DNA of 64,000 nt from CAZPNX01 sp964518765 (GTDB taxonomy: Bacteria > Edwardsbacteria > AC1 > EtOH8), in contig CAZFJC010000011.1 in NCBI GenBank assembly GCA_964518765.1, forward strand, positions 26,267 through 90,266. Reading direction: 5' to 3'. This document shows positions 17,784 through 26,314 of this stretch, in pieces. The position numbers were made by a program, and so were the translations under genes. Numbering within the stretch: position 1 is the first letter of the stretch; each line of letters begins with the position of its first letter. The notes beneath the pieces were generated by a model, which was given only the letters and a program-made list of their open reading frames with translations, did not search any database and had not been told where the DNA came from.

Positions 17784-17805
17784 TAGCCCCGGCCGAGCCG
17801 CTATC

Positions 17806-17841
17806 CAGACGCCATGCACCGGAAACGGCGCATGGCGTCTG
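17806..17841. repeat. Inverted repeat next to the gap
   Basis: A perfect 12-bp stem (CAGACGCCATGC at 17806-17817 with GCATGGCGTCTG at 17830-17841) has a 12-nt loop and no T-run, so it looks more like an intergenic repeat than a terminator. The rest of 17842-17976 contains fragments such as GTCATTCCCGG and CGATCCCCGCCTTCGCCGGG, typical of dispersed palindromic repeats. Confidence 0.6.
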
Positions 17842-17976
17842 CGCATTACTTCTTCGCTTATTGTCATTCCCGGACATCCACAGAGCCTGCCCCGAATGGC
17901 CTAAAGGGTTCGACACAGACTAAGGCGATCCCCGCCTTCGCCGGGACGGCCTAAACGGACTTTTACCATCACCGCC

Positions 17977-18174
17977 ATGTGCGAACTGCTCCAAGTGCCG
18001 CACTCCGCCCGCAGCGCCCGTCTCCGCGCCCTGCCGGTCTTTCGCCTGCCGCCGCTCAAGGCCGACATCCAGGAGCTGCTGGACTCGGGCGTGCTGGGGC
18101 GCAACGCCGGGGGCCGAAGGGTGATCCCCCGCGCTTTTTTGCTGTTCGACGACCAGCGCCCGCCGTTCATTTAA
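17977..18174 (+). CDS. Hypothetical 65-residue protein upstream of the activase
   Basis: Not recognised. The frame MCELLQVPHSARSARLRALP onward has strongly GC-rich third positions like neighbouring genes, which argues for real coding. No domain, membrane segment or cysteine motif stands out, and no clear ribosome-binding site is seen. It might be the end of a longer gene disrupted near the gap. Confidence 0.35.
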   Translation: MCELLQVPHSARSARLRALPVFRLPPLKADIQELLDSGVLGRNAGGRRVIPRAFLLFDDQRPPFI

Positions 18175-18262
18175 AGGGGTGATTTTCGATACTGATTTTC
18201 ACCGATCGATAGATAACGATATCAAGACACATCCGGGGAATCTCTATCCATTGGAAGAAGGC

Positions 18263-18988
18263 ATGGAGATAAAAGGCTTCATCGAGACCTCGCTGGTGGA
18301 CTGGGACGGGATGGTTTGCAGCGTTCTGTTCCTTCCGGGGTGCAACTTCCGTTGCCCCTTCTGCTACAACCATATACTGGTGCGGCAACCTGAGAAACTG
18401 GAGACGGTGCCCTGGGAAAGGGTGGACCGCTACCTTGCCGGGAAGAGAGAGTGGATAGACGGGGTGGTGGTCACTGGCGGCGAGCCGTCGCTTCACCAGG
18501 ATCTGAATACTCTTTTGATGAAAATCAAAAAATTAAGGTACAAAATCAAATTAGACACCAATGGATATCGGCCGGAGGTGCTGGAGGAGCTGTTCTCCGC
18601 GAAGCTGGTCGACTACGTGGCCATGGACGTCAAGGCCCCGCTGGATGAGTCCTACTCCAGGGCGGCTGGGGTCGAAATCGACCTGGACCGGATAAGGCGG
18701 AGCATCGGGGCCATCATCGGCTCGGGACTGCCCCACGAGTTTCGCACCACGGTGGTGCCGGGAATCCACACGGTGGAGGCCATCGAGAAGGCAGGCGAAT
18801 CCCTGAGGGGGGCCCGGCGATGGGCTATCCAGCAGTTCATCCCCGCCCAGGCCGACGACCCCGCCCTCAGGTCCCTGCCCCCCCTGCCCGAGTCCGAGGT
18901 CCGTGAGATGCAGAGGCGCGGACAGGCGTTCGTCGATAAGTGCTTGATCCGAGGTCTGCGCCAAGTGGACCAGGCCCCGCCGGAATAG
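18263..18988 (+). CDS. nrdG: Anaerobic ribonucleotide reductase activase (radical SAM)
   Basis: It would generate the glycyl radical on the reductase using S-adenosylmethionine and a [4Fe-4S] cluster. The cluster motif is C-N-F-R-C-P-F-C (C-x3-C-x2-C), followed by V-V-T-G-G-E-P-S and K-L-D-T-N-G-Y. The protein is of the NrdG2/PflA-like type of about 240 residues. ATG 18263 (MEIKGFIETSLVDWDG) is preferred to an in-frame GTG at 18179 because GGAAG lies 5 nt upstream and relatives begin there. Its substrate is inferred from the neighbouring split NrdD. Confidence 0.88.
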   Translation: MEIKGFIETSLVDWDGMVCSVLFLPGCNFRCPFCYNHILVRQPEKLETVPWERVDRYLAGKREWIDGVVVTGGEPSLHQDLNTLLMKIKKLRYKIKLDTNGYRPEVLEELFSAKLVDYVAMDVKAPLDESYSRAAGVEIDLDRIRRSIGAIIGSGLPHEFRTTVVPGIHTVEAIEKAGESLRGARRWAIQQFIPAQADDPALRSLPPLPESEVREMQRRGQAFVDKCLIRGLRQVDQAPPE

Positions 18989-19000
18989 GCGGGGCCGTTT
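18973..19000 (+). terminator. Hairpin overlapping the nrdG stop codon
   Basis: A perfect 9-bp GC stem (GGCCCCGCC 18973-18981 with GGCGGGGCC 18988-18996), 6-nt loop including part of the TAG stop, then GTTT. The T-run is short, so termination may be incomplete. Confidence 0.55.
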
Positions 19001-19007
19001 AAATCCC

Positions 19008-19036
19008 TTGTCTTTTGGCCGAAGTTGTGTTATCTT
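19008..19036 (+). promoter_or_regulatory. Promoter for the TPR gene, probably leaderless
   Basis: TTGTCT (19008-19013) and TATCTT (19031-19036) have a 17-nt spacer. The ATG at 19043 lies 6 nt beyond the -10, where transcription should begin, and no ribosome-binding site is present. Confidence 0.6.
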
Positions 19037-19042
19037 AATAAT

Positions 19043-20500
19043 ATGCCGCCATTGCGAATGAAAAAAGCGCTGTATTGGATCGCCTGGCAGGAGGACGGAG
19101 GGGGCCAGCGCTTCTATCCCATGCGGCTGCAGGTGAAGAGGGAGACCCTGATGCTGCATATCGGTCTTTGGGAGGCCGGACGCAGAATATCTGAAGCGAA
19201 CCTGGCGGCGGCCGAGGCATCGGGCTTGGAATCGGATCTGGCCGACTGCCGGTATGGTCTGGCGGGCTTTCTCTCGAGATTCGGTAAAAGGGAAAGGGCG
19301 CTCGAGCTCTATCATCAGGCCATAGCCGTTTTCTTGTCGATGGGGGAGAGTTTGAAGGTGGCCTTGGCGGAGCGCAATATCGGGAACATCCAAAAATTGT
19401 TGGGCAGGCCCGAGGAGGCCTTGGCCTCCTACCAAAAAGCCATTAAATATTTCAGGGACAACGGGCGCCATCTGGAGCTTTCCGAGACGCTGAGCAACCT
19501 GGCCAACATCCACGCCGACCGCAGGGAATACAGGCGGGCCTGGGCCCTGTACCAGGAGGCCATCGCCCTGGCCAGGGAGCACGGACACCTGAGCAGCCTG
19601 GGGAACGCCCTCTACAACGCGGCCTCGGTGATGATGGAACAGAACGACCCCATGACGGCCCTCTCCCTCTACCAGCAGGCCCTGCAGATACACCAGCGGA
19701 TCGGCGACCGTAGCAGCATCGCTTACGACATCGGCAGCATCGGCGAGGTCTACCTTCAGACAGGAAAGCAGCGCCAGGCTATGGAGCACTTCGAGGAGGT
19801 GGAGAGGATCAGCCGGGAGATAGGCGACCGCTACAGCGTCGCCTATGCCCACGAGTATATCGGCCGGGCCCTGCTGGGCCTGGGCAGGGCCGAGGAGGCT
19901 CTGGCCCGATTGCGGCAGGGGTGCGAGCTGGCGGCCGCCCTCAAAGACGGGGAGAGTGAGGCCCGGGCCCGGGGGTGGCTGGGGGTGGCCTGCGCCGATT
20001 TGGGCCGGATGCCGGAGGCCGAGGTTCATCTGGCCACGGCCATAGCGGAATCGGAGCAGAGGGGGTTGGATTACCAGCTGTGCGACTGGCACTACCATCT
20101 GGCCGAGGTGCTGCTGGCTTCAGGCCGGGACGGCATCGGCCACAATCGCCAAGCAGAGGATACGGCCGTTAAAATCGGCAGATCCGACATGGTTTTTCTT
20201 TGCCGAGTTCAGCGGGCCGAGATCGATTTCGTTAAGGCCGAGGATGACAAAGGCAAGGCCCGGGCTGTGGAAACATTGAAGTCGATGATGGAGGAAGGAC
20301 ACGACAAGGGACGGAAGGCCAGGCTTTATTTCGAGTGCTGGAGGATGCTGGCCGCCATGGGGAACCATGGGGAGGCCGGCATCATGGGAACAAAGTCCGC
20401 CACCCTATACCGGGAGCTGGCCGGGGAGACGGAGGGGGCGGAGTGCAGAGCGAGGCTTGGCAAGCTGGCAGAGGCCGGGATAGAGACAGAGAAGGAATAG
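19043..20500 (+). CDS. Tetratricopeptide-repeat protein
   Basis: A 485-residue soluble protein made almost wholly of TPR helices (from about residue 45 to 400), with repeats of about 40 residues, e.g. A-L-E-L-Y-H-Q-A-I-A-V-F and G-D-R-S-S-I-A-Y-D-I-G-S-I-G-E. The longer, 40-residue spacing resembles Rap/LGN-type TPRs that bind protein partners. There is no signal peptide or catalytic domain. It probably acts as a protein-interaction scaffold; the partner is unknown. ATG 19043 is chosen over an in-frame TTG at 19025 that would overlap the promoter. Confidence 0.75.
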   Translation: MPPLRMKKALYWIAWQEDGGGQRFYPMRLQVKRETLMLHIGLWEAGRRISEANLAAAEASGLESDLADCRYGLAGFLSRFGKRERALELYHQAIAVFLSMGESLKVALAERNIGNIQKLLGRPEEALASYQKAIKYFRDNGRHLELSETLSNLANIHADRREYRRAWALYQEAIALAREHGHLSSLGNALYNAASVMMEQNDPMTALSLYQQALQIHQRIGDRSSIAYDIGSIGEVYLQTGKQRQAMEHFEEVERISREIGDRYSVAYAHEYIGRALLGLGRAEEALARLRQGCELAAALKDGESEARARGWLGVACADLGRMPEAEVHLATAIAESEQRGLDYQLCDWHYHLAEVLLASGRDGIGHNRQAEDTAVKIGRSDMVFLCRVQRAEIDFVKAEDDKGKARAVETLKSMMEEGHDKGRKARLYFECWRMLAAMGNHGEAGIMGTKSATLYRELAGETEGAECRARLGKLAEAGIETEKE

Positions 20501-20520
20501 AGATATCCGGAGGCAAGGGC

Positions 20521-23115
20521 ATGAAGAAACCATTGAAGATGGCTCTGATGGCCGTCGCCGTCCTGGCGTTGCTGGTCGTGGGCGCCGGGGTGATTCTCAA
20601 GCTGATGTTCCCGCCGGCCAAGCTGCGGGCCCTGCTGATGCCGAAAATAGAGGAGGCGGTGGGCCGCCAGGTGACGGTGGAGAGCTTCGGCCTCAAGGTC
20701 TGGACCGGCCTGGGGGTGGAGCTCAAGGGGATAGAGCTGGCCAACGCCAAGGGCTTTGCCGAACAGCCCCAGGCCAAGATCGCCTCGATGGTCCTCAAGG
20801 TGAACCTGCTGGGGCTGCTGCGCCGCCAGCTTCTGATCTCCAGCCTGGCCATCGACCGGCCCGAGATCCTGATAGAGAAAGATCGTAAGGGGGCCTTCAA
20901 CTTTGACGATCTGGTCAAAACGGCCCCGGAGAGCTCTGCCGCCCCGCCGCCACCGGCGGCCTCGCCGGTCTCCATCATCCTGTCCTCCTTCAGCCTGAGG
21001 TCCGGCAGCCTGCTGTTCGACGACCGGCAGGCGGGCATTAGGCTTATGGCCAGCGGCATCGAGCAAAGGCTTTCCTTCTCGGCCGACCGCAGGATGGAGG
21101 ACATCAGGACCAAAGGGACCATCGAGATCGGCGAGATCGCGGTGGCCACCCCGCTGATGGCGGCCTCCCGGATCAAGCTGGGGGTGCGGCACGACGTCAA
21201 GGTGGACATGAAGGCCAAGCGGGTGACGGTCAGCGAGCTCTCGGCCATCCCCCAGGGGATAACATTGACCATGGCCGGCAAGGTGGATAGCTTCGACACC
21301 AAACCGGTGCTGGACCTGGAGCTGAAGACCACCTCCATCGAGGTCAAAAAGATATTCGAGGCCCTGCCGCCCGAGTTCAAGAAGCAGGCCGGCGGGGTGA
21401 CCGCCAGCGGCCTGATCGAACTGGGGCTCAAGATCACCGGCCAGGTTGACCCCAAGAATCCGAAATCCCTGCCCAAGGTCGATGGGCGGGTGATCCTGAA
21501 GGACATCGGGGTCAAGTACGCCCAGCTCCCCAAGTCGGTGTCCGAGGTCAACGGAGACATCCGTTTCTCGGAACGCGACCTCGACGTCAAGCGCCTGGCG
21601 GCCAAACTGGGATCGGCCGGGTTCGAGTTGGCCCTGCTGGTGAGGAACTTCGAGGACCCATACCTCAAGGCGGCTCTAAAGGGCAGCTTCGACCTGGGCG
21701 AGGTCAAGGACTACGTTCCGCTGGAGAAGGGGACTAGCCTGGCCGGGGTCATCCGGGCCGACCTCAGGGCCGAGGGGCTGGTCAGGAAAACCGATTCGTT
21801 CAATATGGACGGCCAGGTGGTGCTGGATAAGCTGAGCTTTGGCACCCCGGCCCTGATGAAACCGGTGACCAACATGAACGGGACCATCGCCCTCACCAAG
21901 GATCTGGTGAACATCCCGGACATCTCCTGCTCCATAGGAAAATCCTCGATGTCGTTCACCGGGAAGATAACGAACTTCCTGTCGTTGGTGCCGGAGCAAT
22001 CGACTAAGCCAGGTCAAGCGGCGATGGCACTTCCCAAGCAAGGGAAAGCGGTATTCGATTTCGCCCTGAACTCACCATTGCTCGACCTCGACGAGATGCT
22101 GCCGCCGCCCCCCAAGCCGGGCGCGGCCCCGGGGGGTAAGGGCGCGGCCACTACGTCGCCGCCGATGATGCCATTGCCCGATATTTTGATAGACGGCAAG
22201 GTGAGGGTGGCCAAGATCGTCTTCCTGAAGATGGAGTTCGACAACCTGGCCGGCAATCTTACCATGAGGGATAGAAAGCTCAGCTTAGACGGCCAGGTGG
22301 GCGTCTATTCCGGCAAGGCGCTGGGCAGCCTCTGGGCCGATCTGAACGATCTCAATAAAATCCAATACAAGATTAAAGCCGACGCCCAGAAGCTCGAAGC
22401 CAACGACTTCCTCTCGGCCCTGACGCCCTTCAAGAATCGGCTGTTCGCCAAGCTGGACCTCAAGGGCGAATTTTCAGGTCTGGCTCCGGACACGGTGCTG
22501 GTCAAGCAGTCTCTAGAGGGACAGGGGCGGGCCTCCACCGGCGAAGGCCGTCTGGTCAACTTTCCGCTGCTGGCCGACATCCTGTCCCACACCAGGATCG
22601 GGGACGCCAGGGAGTTGACCTTCCGCAGCATGAACATGGGCTTCCGCATTTCCGACCAGAAGGTCTACCTGGACGACCTGAAGATGGACAGCAAATTCGG
22701 GGATGTCAGCCTGTCCGGATACTCCACCTTCGCCGGGGCGGTGGACTACCGGGTGTCGGTAAAGCTGACCAAGGAGGAGTCGGACAAGCTGAAGGGCAAG
22801 GGCGGCAATGTGGCCAACCTTTTCTCCGATCCGGACGGGCGGGTGGTGCTCGATCTTTTAGTGAAGGGCCAGCCGCCCAAGCCCACGGTTTCCTGGGACA
22901 CCCAGATGGCCCAGGCCCGGCTCAAGGGCAAGGTCCAGGAGGAGATCGACAAGGCCAAGGCCGAGGCCGAGGCCAAGGCAAAAGCGGAGGCCGACAAGCT
23001 CAAGCAGAAGGCGGACGCCGAAGCCGAGAGGCTGAAGCAGGAGGCCGAGGAGAAGGCAAAGAAGGCGGCCGAGGAGGCAGCCAAGAAGTTGAAGAATTTG
23101 TTCAAAAAGCCGTAA
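20521..23115 (+). CDS. AsmA-family envelope protein
   Basis: An 864-residue protein with one N-terminal membrane anchor (about 8-28). The large beta-rich periplasmic body is typical of AsmA/YhdP-like proteins, which are thought to bridge inner and outer membrane for phospholipid transport. Typical features are the G-R-Q-V-T-V-E-S-F-G start of the domain and the L-x-G-Y-S-T-F-A-G-A-V-D-Y-R-V near the end. The C-terminal 60 residues are a highly charged Ala/Lys/Glu coiled coil. ATG 20521 has CGGAGGC about 8 nt upstream. Confidence 0.85.
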   Translation: MKKPLKMALMAVAVLALLVVGAGVILKLMFPPAKLRALLMPKIEEAVGRQVTVESFGLKVWTGLGVELKGIELANAKGFAEQPQAKIASMVLKVNLLGLLRRQLLISSLAIDRPEILIEKDRKGAFNFDDLVKTAPESSAAPPPPAASPVSIILSSFSLRSGSLLFDDRQAGIRLMASGIEQRLSFSADRRMEDIRTKGTIEIGEIAVATPLMAASRIKLGVRHDVKVDMKAKRVTVSELSAIPQGITLTMAGKVDSFDTKPVLDLELKTTSIEVKKIFEALPPEFKKQAGGVTASGLIELGLKITGQVDPKNPKSLPKVDGRVILKDIGVKYAQLPKSVSEVNGDIRFSERDLDVKRLAAKLGSAGFELALLVRNFEDPYLKAALKGSFDLGEVKDYVPLEKGTSLAGVIRADLRAEGLVRKTDSFNMDGQVVLDKLSFGTPALMKPVTNMNGTIALTKDLVNIPDISCSIGKSSMSFTGKITNFLSLVPEQSTKPGQAAMALPKQGKAVFDFALNSPLLDLDEMLPPPPKPGAAPGGKGAATTSPPMMPLPDILIDGKVRVAKIVFLKMEFDNLAGNLTMRDRKLSLDGQVGVYSGKALGSLWADLNDLNKIQYKIKADAQKLEANDFLSALTPFKNRLFAKLDLKGEFSGLAPDTVLVKQSLEGQGRASTGEGRLVNFPLLADILSHTRIGDARELTFRSMNMGFRISDQKVYLDDLKMDSKFGDVSLSGYSTFAGAVDYRVSVKLTKEESDKLKGKGGNVANLFSDPDGRVVLDLLVKGQPPKPTVSWDTQMAQARLKGKVQEEIDKAKAEAEAKAKAEADKLKQKADAEAERLKQEAEEKAKKAAEEAAKKLKNLFKKP

Positions 23116-23135
23116 TCTTAAAGCATTTAATCCCC

Positions 23136-25751
23136 ATGCCCACCCTCCTCCTCATAGACGGCACCGCTTTGGCCTACCGGGCCTACTACGCCTTCATCCG
23201 CAGCCCGCTGGTGAACACCAAGGGCGAGAACACCAGCGCCAGCTACGGCTTCACCTCCATGCTATTGGGACTGATGCGCCAGCACCAGCCCGATTACCTG
23301 GCGGCCGGCTTCGACCTGGCGGCCCCCACCTTCAGACACGAGAAATTCGAGGCCTACAAGGCCCAGCGTCCGGCCATGCCCGAAGACCTGCGGCCCCAGA
23401 TACTCCGCATTAAGGAGATCCTCAAGGCCATGAACCTGTCGGTGCTGGAGCGCGAGGGTTTCGAGGCCGACGATGTCCTAGCCGGCCTGGCGAAGCAGGC
23501 CGAGGCCAAGGGGTGGGGGGTGCTTATCGCCACCGGCGACAAGGACTTTCTGCAGATCGTCACCGACAAGGTGAAGGTGGTGCGGCCCAGGACCGGCAAA
23601 TCGGAGGAATCCGTTTACGGGCCCGAGGAGGTGGAGAAGGAGTACGGGGTGGGGCCGGAGCGCATCGTGGACATCTTCGCCCTGGCCGGAGACGCGGTGG
23701 ACAACGTGCCCGGGGTGCCGGGCATCGGACCGAAGACGGCCACCGAGCTCATCAGGAAGTTCGGTTCGTTCGACAAGCTCTACCAGAACCTGGATCGGGT
23801 GGAGAAGCCGAGGATCAGGAAGCTGCTGACGGAGCATCGGGAGCAGGCCGAGCTGTCGAAAGAACTGGTGACCCTGCATGTGGCCGAGCTGCCGGGGCTG
23901 AAGCTTTCGGACCTTAAAGTCCACCAACCGGACCGGGGGGAGCTGATGCGGCTGTTCAAGGAGCTGGAGTTCGAGTCGCTCTACCGCGAGTACTCGCTGA
24001 CCAAGGCCCGCCAGCTGGATTCCCGTCGGGTGGCCAACCACTCCGAGGCCGAGCTCCTGGCCTCCAAGGTCAAAAAAGAGGGCCAGCTCAAGTTCGACCT
24101 GGAGATAATCGACGGCCAGCCGGGTAGGATCGGAGTCTTCGCTGCCGGCCAGCCCTGGGTGGTGGAGAAAGCGCAGACCGTCAAGCTAAAGCCGCTGTTC
24201 GAAGATGGAAGCATCACCAAGGTTGGCCATGATCTGAAGTCATCGATCAAGCAACTGGCATCTTTCGAAACCGATGTCGGCGGCGGTCTTTTCGACGTGA
24301 TGTTGGCCTCGTACCTGCTGGATCCGTCGTGGCGGGGTCACCAGTCATTGGAGGCCCTGGCGGCCGAGCATCTGGGGGTAGGCCTGGCGCCGCCCGAAGA
24401 CCACGGGAGGAAACAGTCTGAGCTCAATTTCGCACCCGACTCCAAGCAGAGCCTGGAGCTGCTGGCCAGGCGGGTGGATGCCATCGCTGCCCTGGAGGAG
24501 AAGTTCGCGGCCCGGCTCAAGGAGGCTAGGCTGGAAAAGCTCTTCACCCAGATCGAGATGCCGCTGGTGCCGGTGCTGGCCGACATGGAGCGGGCAGGGG
24601 TTCTGCTGGACGTCGATTTTCTCAACGACATGTCCAAGGACCTGGAGAGGCAGATCGAAAAACTGGAGAAGGATATCTATAAAGCTGCCGGCGAGGAGTT
24701 CAACATCAACTCGCCCAAGCAGCTGGGGGTGATCCTTTTCGAGAAGCTCAAGGTGGGCAGGGCGCGCAGGACAAAGACGGGCTATTCGACCGACGTCGAG
24801 GTCCTCACAAGGCTGGCCGGCGTCCATCCTCTGCCCAGGCTGGTGCTGGACTATCGCCAGTTGTTCAAGCTAAAATCCACCTACGTGGACGCCCTGCCGG
24901 CCCAGGCCGAGCCAACGACCCATCGCCTGCACACCACCTTCAACCAGACGGCCACCGAGACCGGGAGGCTTTCGTCATCGGACCCCAACCTCCAGAATAT
25001 CCCTATACGCGAGGGACTTGGCAGGGAGATACGCAAGGGGTTCATCGCCGAGGAGGGCTTCGAGCTCCTATCGGCCGACTATTCGCAGATAGAGCTTAGG
25101 CTGGTGGCCCATCTCTCCGGGGACTCCGCTCTCAAACAGGCTTTTAAGAACGGGCGCGACATTCACAACGAGACCGCCTGCGCCATCTTCGGCTCGTCGC
25201 CGGACAAGGTAACCCCGGACATGCGGCGCAAGGCCAAGGCCATCAACTTCGGCATCGTATACGGCATGGGGCCGTACGGCCTGGCCCAGCAGCTGGACAT
25301 CCCGGTGGACGAGGCGGCGTTGTTCATCGACAACTACTTCGCCACCTTTCCCCAGGTCCAGGCCTGGATGGCTCTGACGGTGGAGCAGGCGCGCCGCGAC
25401 GGCTTCGTCTGCACCATGCTGGGGCGGAGGCGTCATCTGCCGGAGATGAACTCGCCCAACGGACAGCGCCGAGCCTTCGCCGAGCGTACCGCGATCAACA
25501 CCCCCATCCAGGGCACGGCCGCCGACATGATCAAATTGGCCATGGTGCGCATAGCCCGAAGATTCTTGGATGCGAAGTTACGATCACGGATGATACTTCA
25601 AGTGCATGACGAGCTGCTGTTTGAGGTCAGGGAGGACGAGATGTCGAAGGTCAAGGGCATTGTGAAGGAAGAGATGGAGGGCGCGGTGGCCTTGTCAGTG
25701 CCGGTGGCGGTGGAGATGGGGCAGGGGGCTAATTGGTACGAGGCGCATTGA
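23136..25751 (+). CDS. polA: DNA polymerase I (proofreading site degenerate)
   Basis: The 871-residue protein has three parts. The 5'-nuclease domain (1-290) includes L-L-I-D-G-T-A-L-A-Y-R and A-T-G-D-K-D-F. The exonuclease-like domain covers about 300-480. The polymerase domain has motif A near 645 (S-A-D-Y-S-Q-I-E-L-R), motif B near 695 (R-R-K-A-K-A-I-N-F-G-I-V-Y-G) and motif C near 820 (Q-V-H-D-E-L-L). In the exonuclease domain the D321-x-E323 pair survives. By my manual alignment the residue matching E. coli D424 is S370, and the Y497/D501 pair is also lost, so proofreading is probably absent. It repairs gaps and replaces Okazaki primers. Confidence 0.95.
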   Translation: MPTLLLIDGTALAYRAYYAFIRSPLVNTKGENTSASYGFTSMLLGLMRQHQPDYLAAGFDLAAPTFRHEKFEAYKAQRPAMPEDLRPQILRIKEILKAMNLSVLEREGFEADDVLAGLAKQAEAKGWGVLIATGDKDFLQIVTDKVKVVRPRTGKSEESVYGPEEVEKEYGVGPERIVDIFALAGDAVDNVPGVPGIGPKTATELIRKFGSFDKLYQNLDRVEKPRIRKLLTEHREQAELSKELVTLHVAELPGLKLSDLKVHQPDRGELMRLFKELEFESLYREYSLTKARQLDSRRVANHSEAELLASKVKKEGQLKFDLEIIDGQPGRIGVFAAGQPWVVEKAQTVKLKPLFEDGSITKVGHDLKSSIKQLASFETDVGGGLFDVMLASYLLDPSWRGHQSLEALAAEHLGVGLAPPEDHGRKQSELNFAPDSKQSLELLARRVDAIAALEEKFAARLKEARLEKLFTQIEMPLVPVLADMERAGVLLDVDFLNDMSKDLERQIEKLEKDIYKAAGEEFNINSPKQLGVILFEKLKVGRARRTKTGYSTDVEVLTRLAGVHPLPRLVLDYRQLFKLKSTYVDALPAQAEPTTHRLHTTFNQTATETGRLSSSDPNLQNIPIREGLGREIRKGFIAEEGFELLSADYSQIELRLVAHLSGDSALKQAFKNGRDIHNETACAIFGSSPDKVTPDMRRKAKAINFGIVYGMGPYGLAQQLDIPVDEAALFIDNYFATFPQVQAWMALTVEQARRDGFVCTMLGRRRHLPEMNSPNGQRRAFAERTAINTPIQGTAADMIKLAMVRIARRFLDAKLRSRMILQVHDELLFEVREDEMSKVKGIVKEEMEGAVALSVPVAVEMGQGANWYEAH

Positions 25752-25812
25752 GAAAGGGGTAAGTGAAAGTAGGATTGTGAGAAGATCGCAACACAAGGCA
25801 CTGAGGTTTATA

Positions 25813-26157
25813 ATGAGAGCATTGGTTGTAATCGCCTGCGTCGCCCTGATGGCCCCAGTCGCGGCGGGACAGGTCCGGCAGGACACGGCCTCGGCCAAGC
25901 AGGACACGACGACCGCCAAGACGCTTCCGGACGACAGCCTCGGGATCGCTGTGCCGGCGCTGGCCAAGCCCAGGCTGAACTATCTGATCGACACCACTTT
26001 CGAGGCGGTCAACTGGGAACGTTTGTACTACGGGATGGACGGCCCGGACGGCGGATACGAAAGCAACCCTTGGGACGATTACCTTTTCCTGGACGCCGAC
26101 AGCCGGGAGGATGAAGAGCGGGACCAGAGGGACCAGGAGAGGGACAGCCGGGAGTGA
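25813..26157 (+). CDS. Small secreted acidic protein, unknown function
   Basis: Not recognised. A 114-residue protein with a signal peptide (MRALVVIACVALMAPVAAGQ) and an acidic mature part ending in a run of Asp/Glu/Arg (D-S-R-E-D-E-E-R-D-Q-R-D). ATG 25813 is chosen over an in-frame GTG at 25777 because GAGG lies 6 nt upstream and the signal peptide then starts at residue 1. It lies alone between polA and an MFS gene. Confidence 0.6.
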   Translation: MRALVVIACVALMAPVAAGQVRQDTASAKQDTTTAKTLPDDSLGIAVPALAKPRLNYLIDTTFEAVNWERLYYGMDGPDGGYESNPWDDYLFLDADSREDEERDQRDQERDSRE

Positions 26158-26268
26158 GCATGCTTGAATAGGGCCAGGGGGCAAGGCCAAGGGGATAAGC
26201 GAAAGATGAAGCTTCGGCCGGCGCCGTTGATGATTTCGGCCTGGACATCGTCGGCCGGCAGTCTAAAG

Positions 26269-26297
26269 AAGCCCCCTATAATTCCGGGGGCTTTTTT
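26269..26297 (+). terminator. Intrinsic terminator before the MFS gene
   Basis: An 8-bp stem (AAGCCCCC 26269-26276 with GGGGGCTT 26286-26293), 9-nt loop, followed by T6. It lies about 110 nt after the small secreted protein gene; the bases between show nothing I recognise. Confidence 0.8.
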
Positions 26298-26305
26298 GCT
26301 ATAAT
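26297..26305 (+). promoter_or_regulatory. Extended -10 promoter, probably leaderless MFS transcript
   Basis: TGCTATAAT is a textbook extended -10 element. Any -35 would fall inside the terminator hairpin and is not recognisable. The MFS start codon at 26315 lies 9 nt downstream, leaving at most a 2-3 nt leader and no ribosome-binding site. Confidence 0.6.
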
Positions 26306-26314
26306 TGCAAAATC

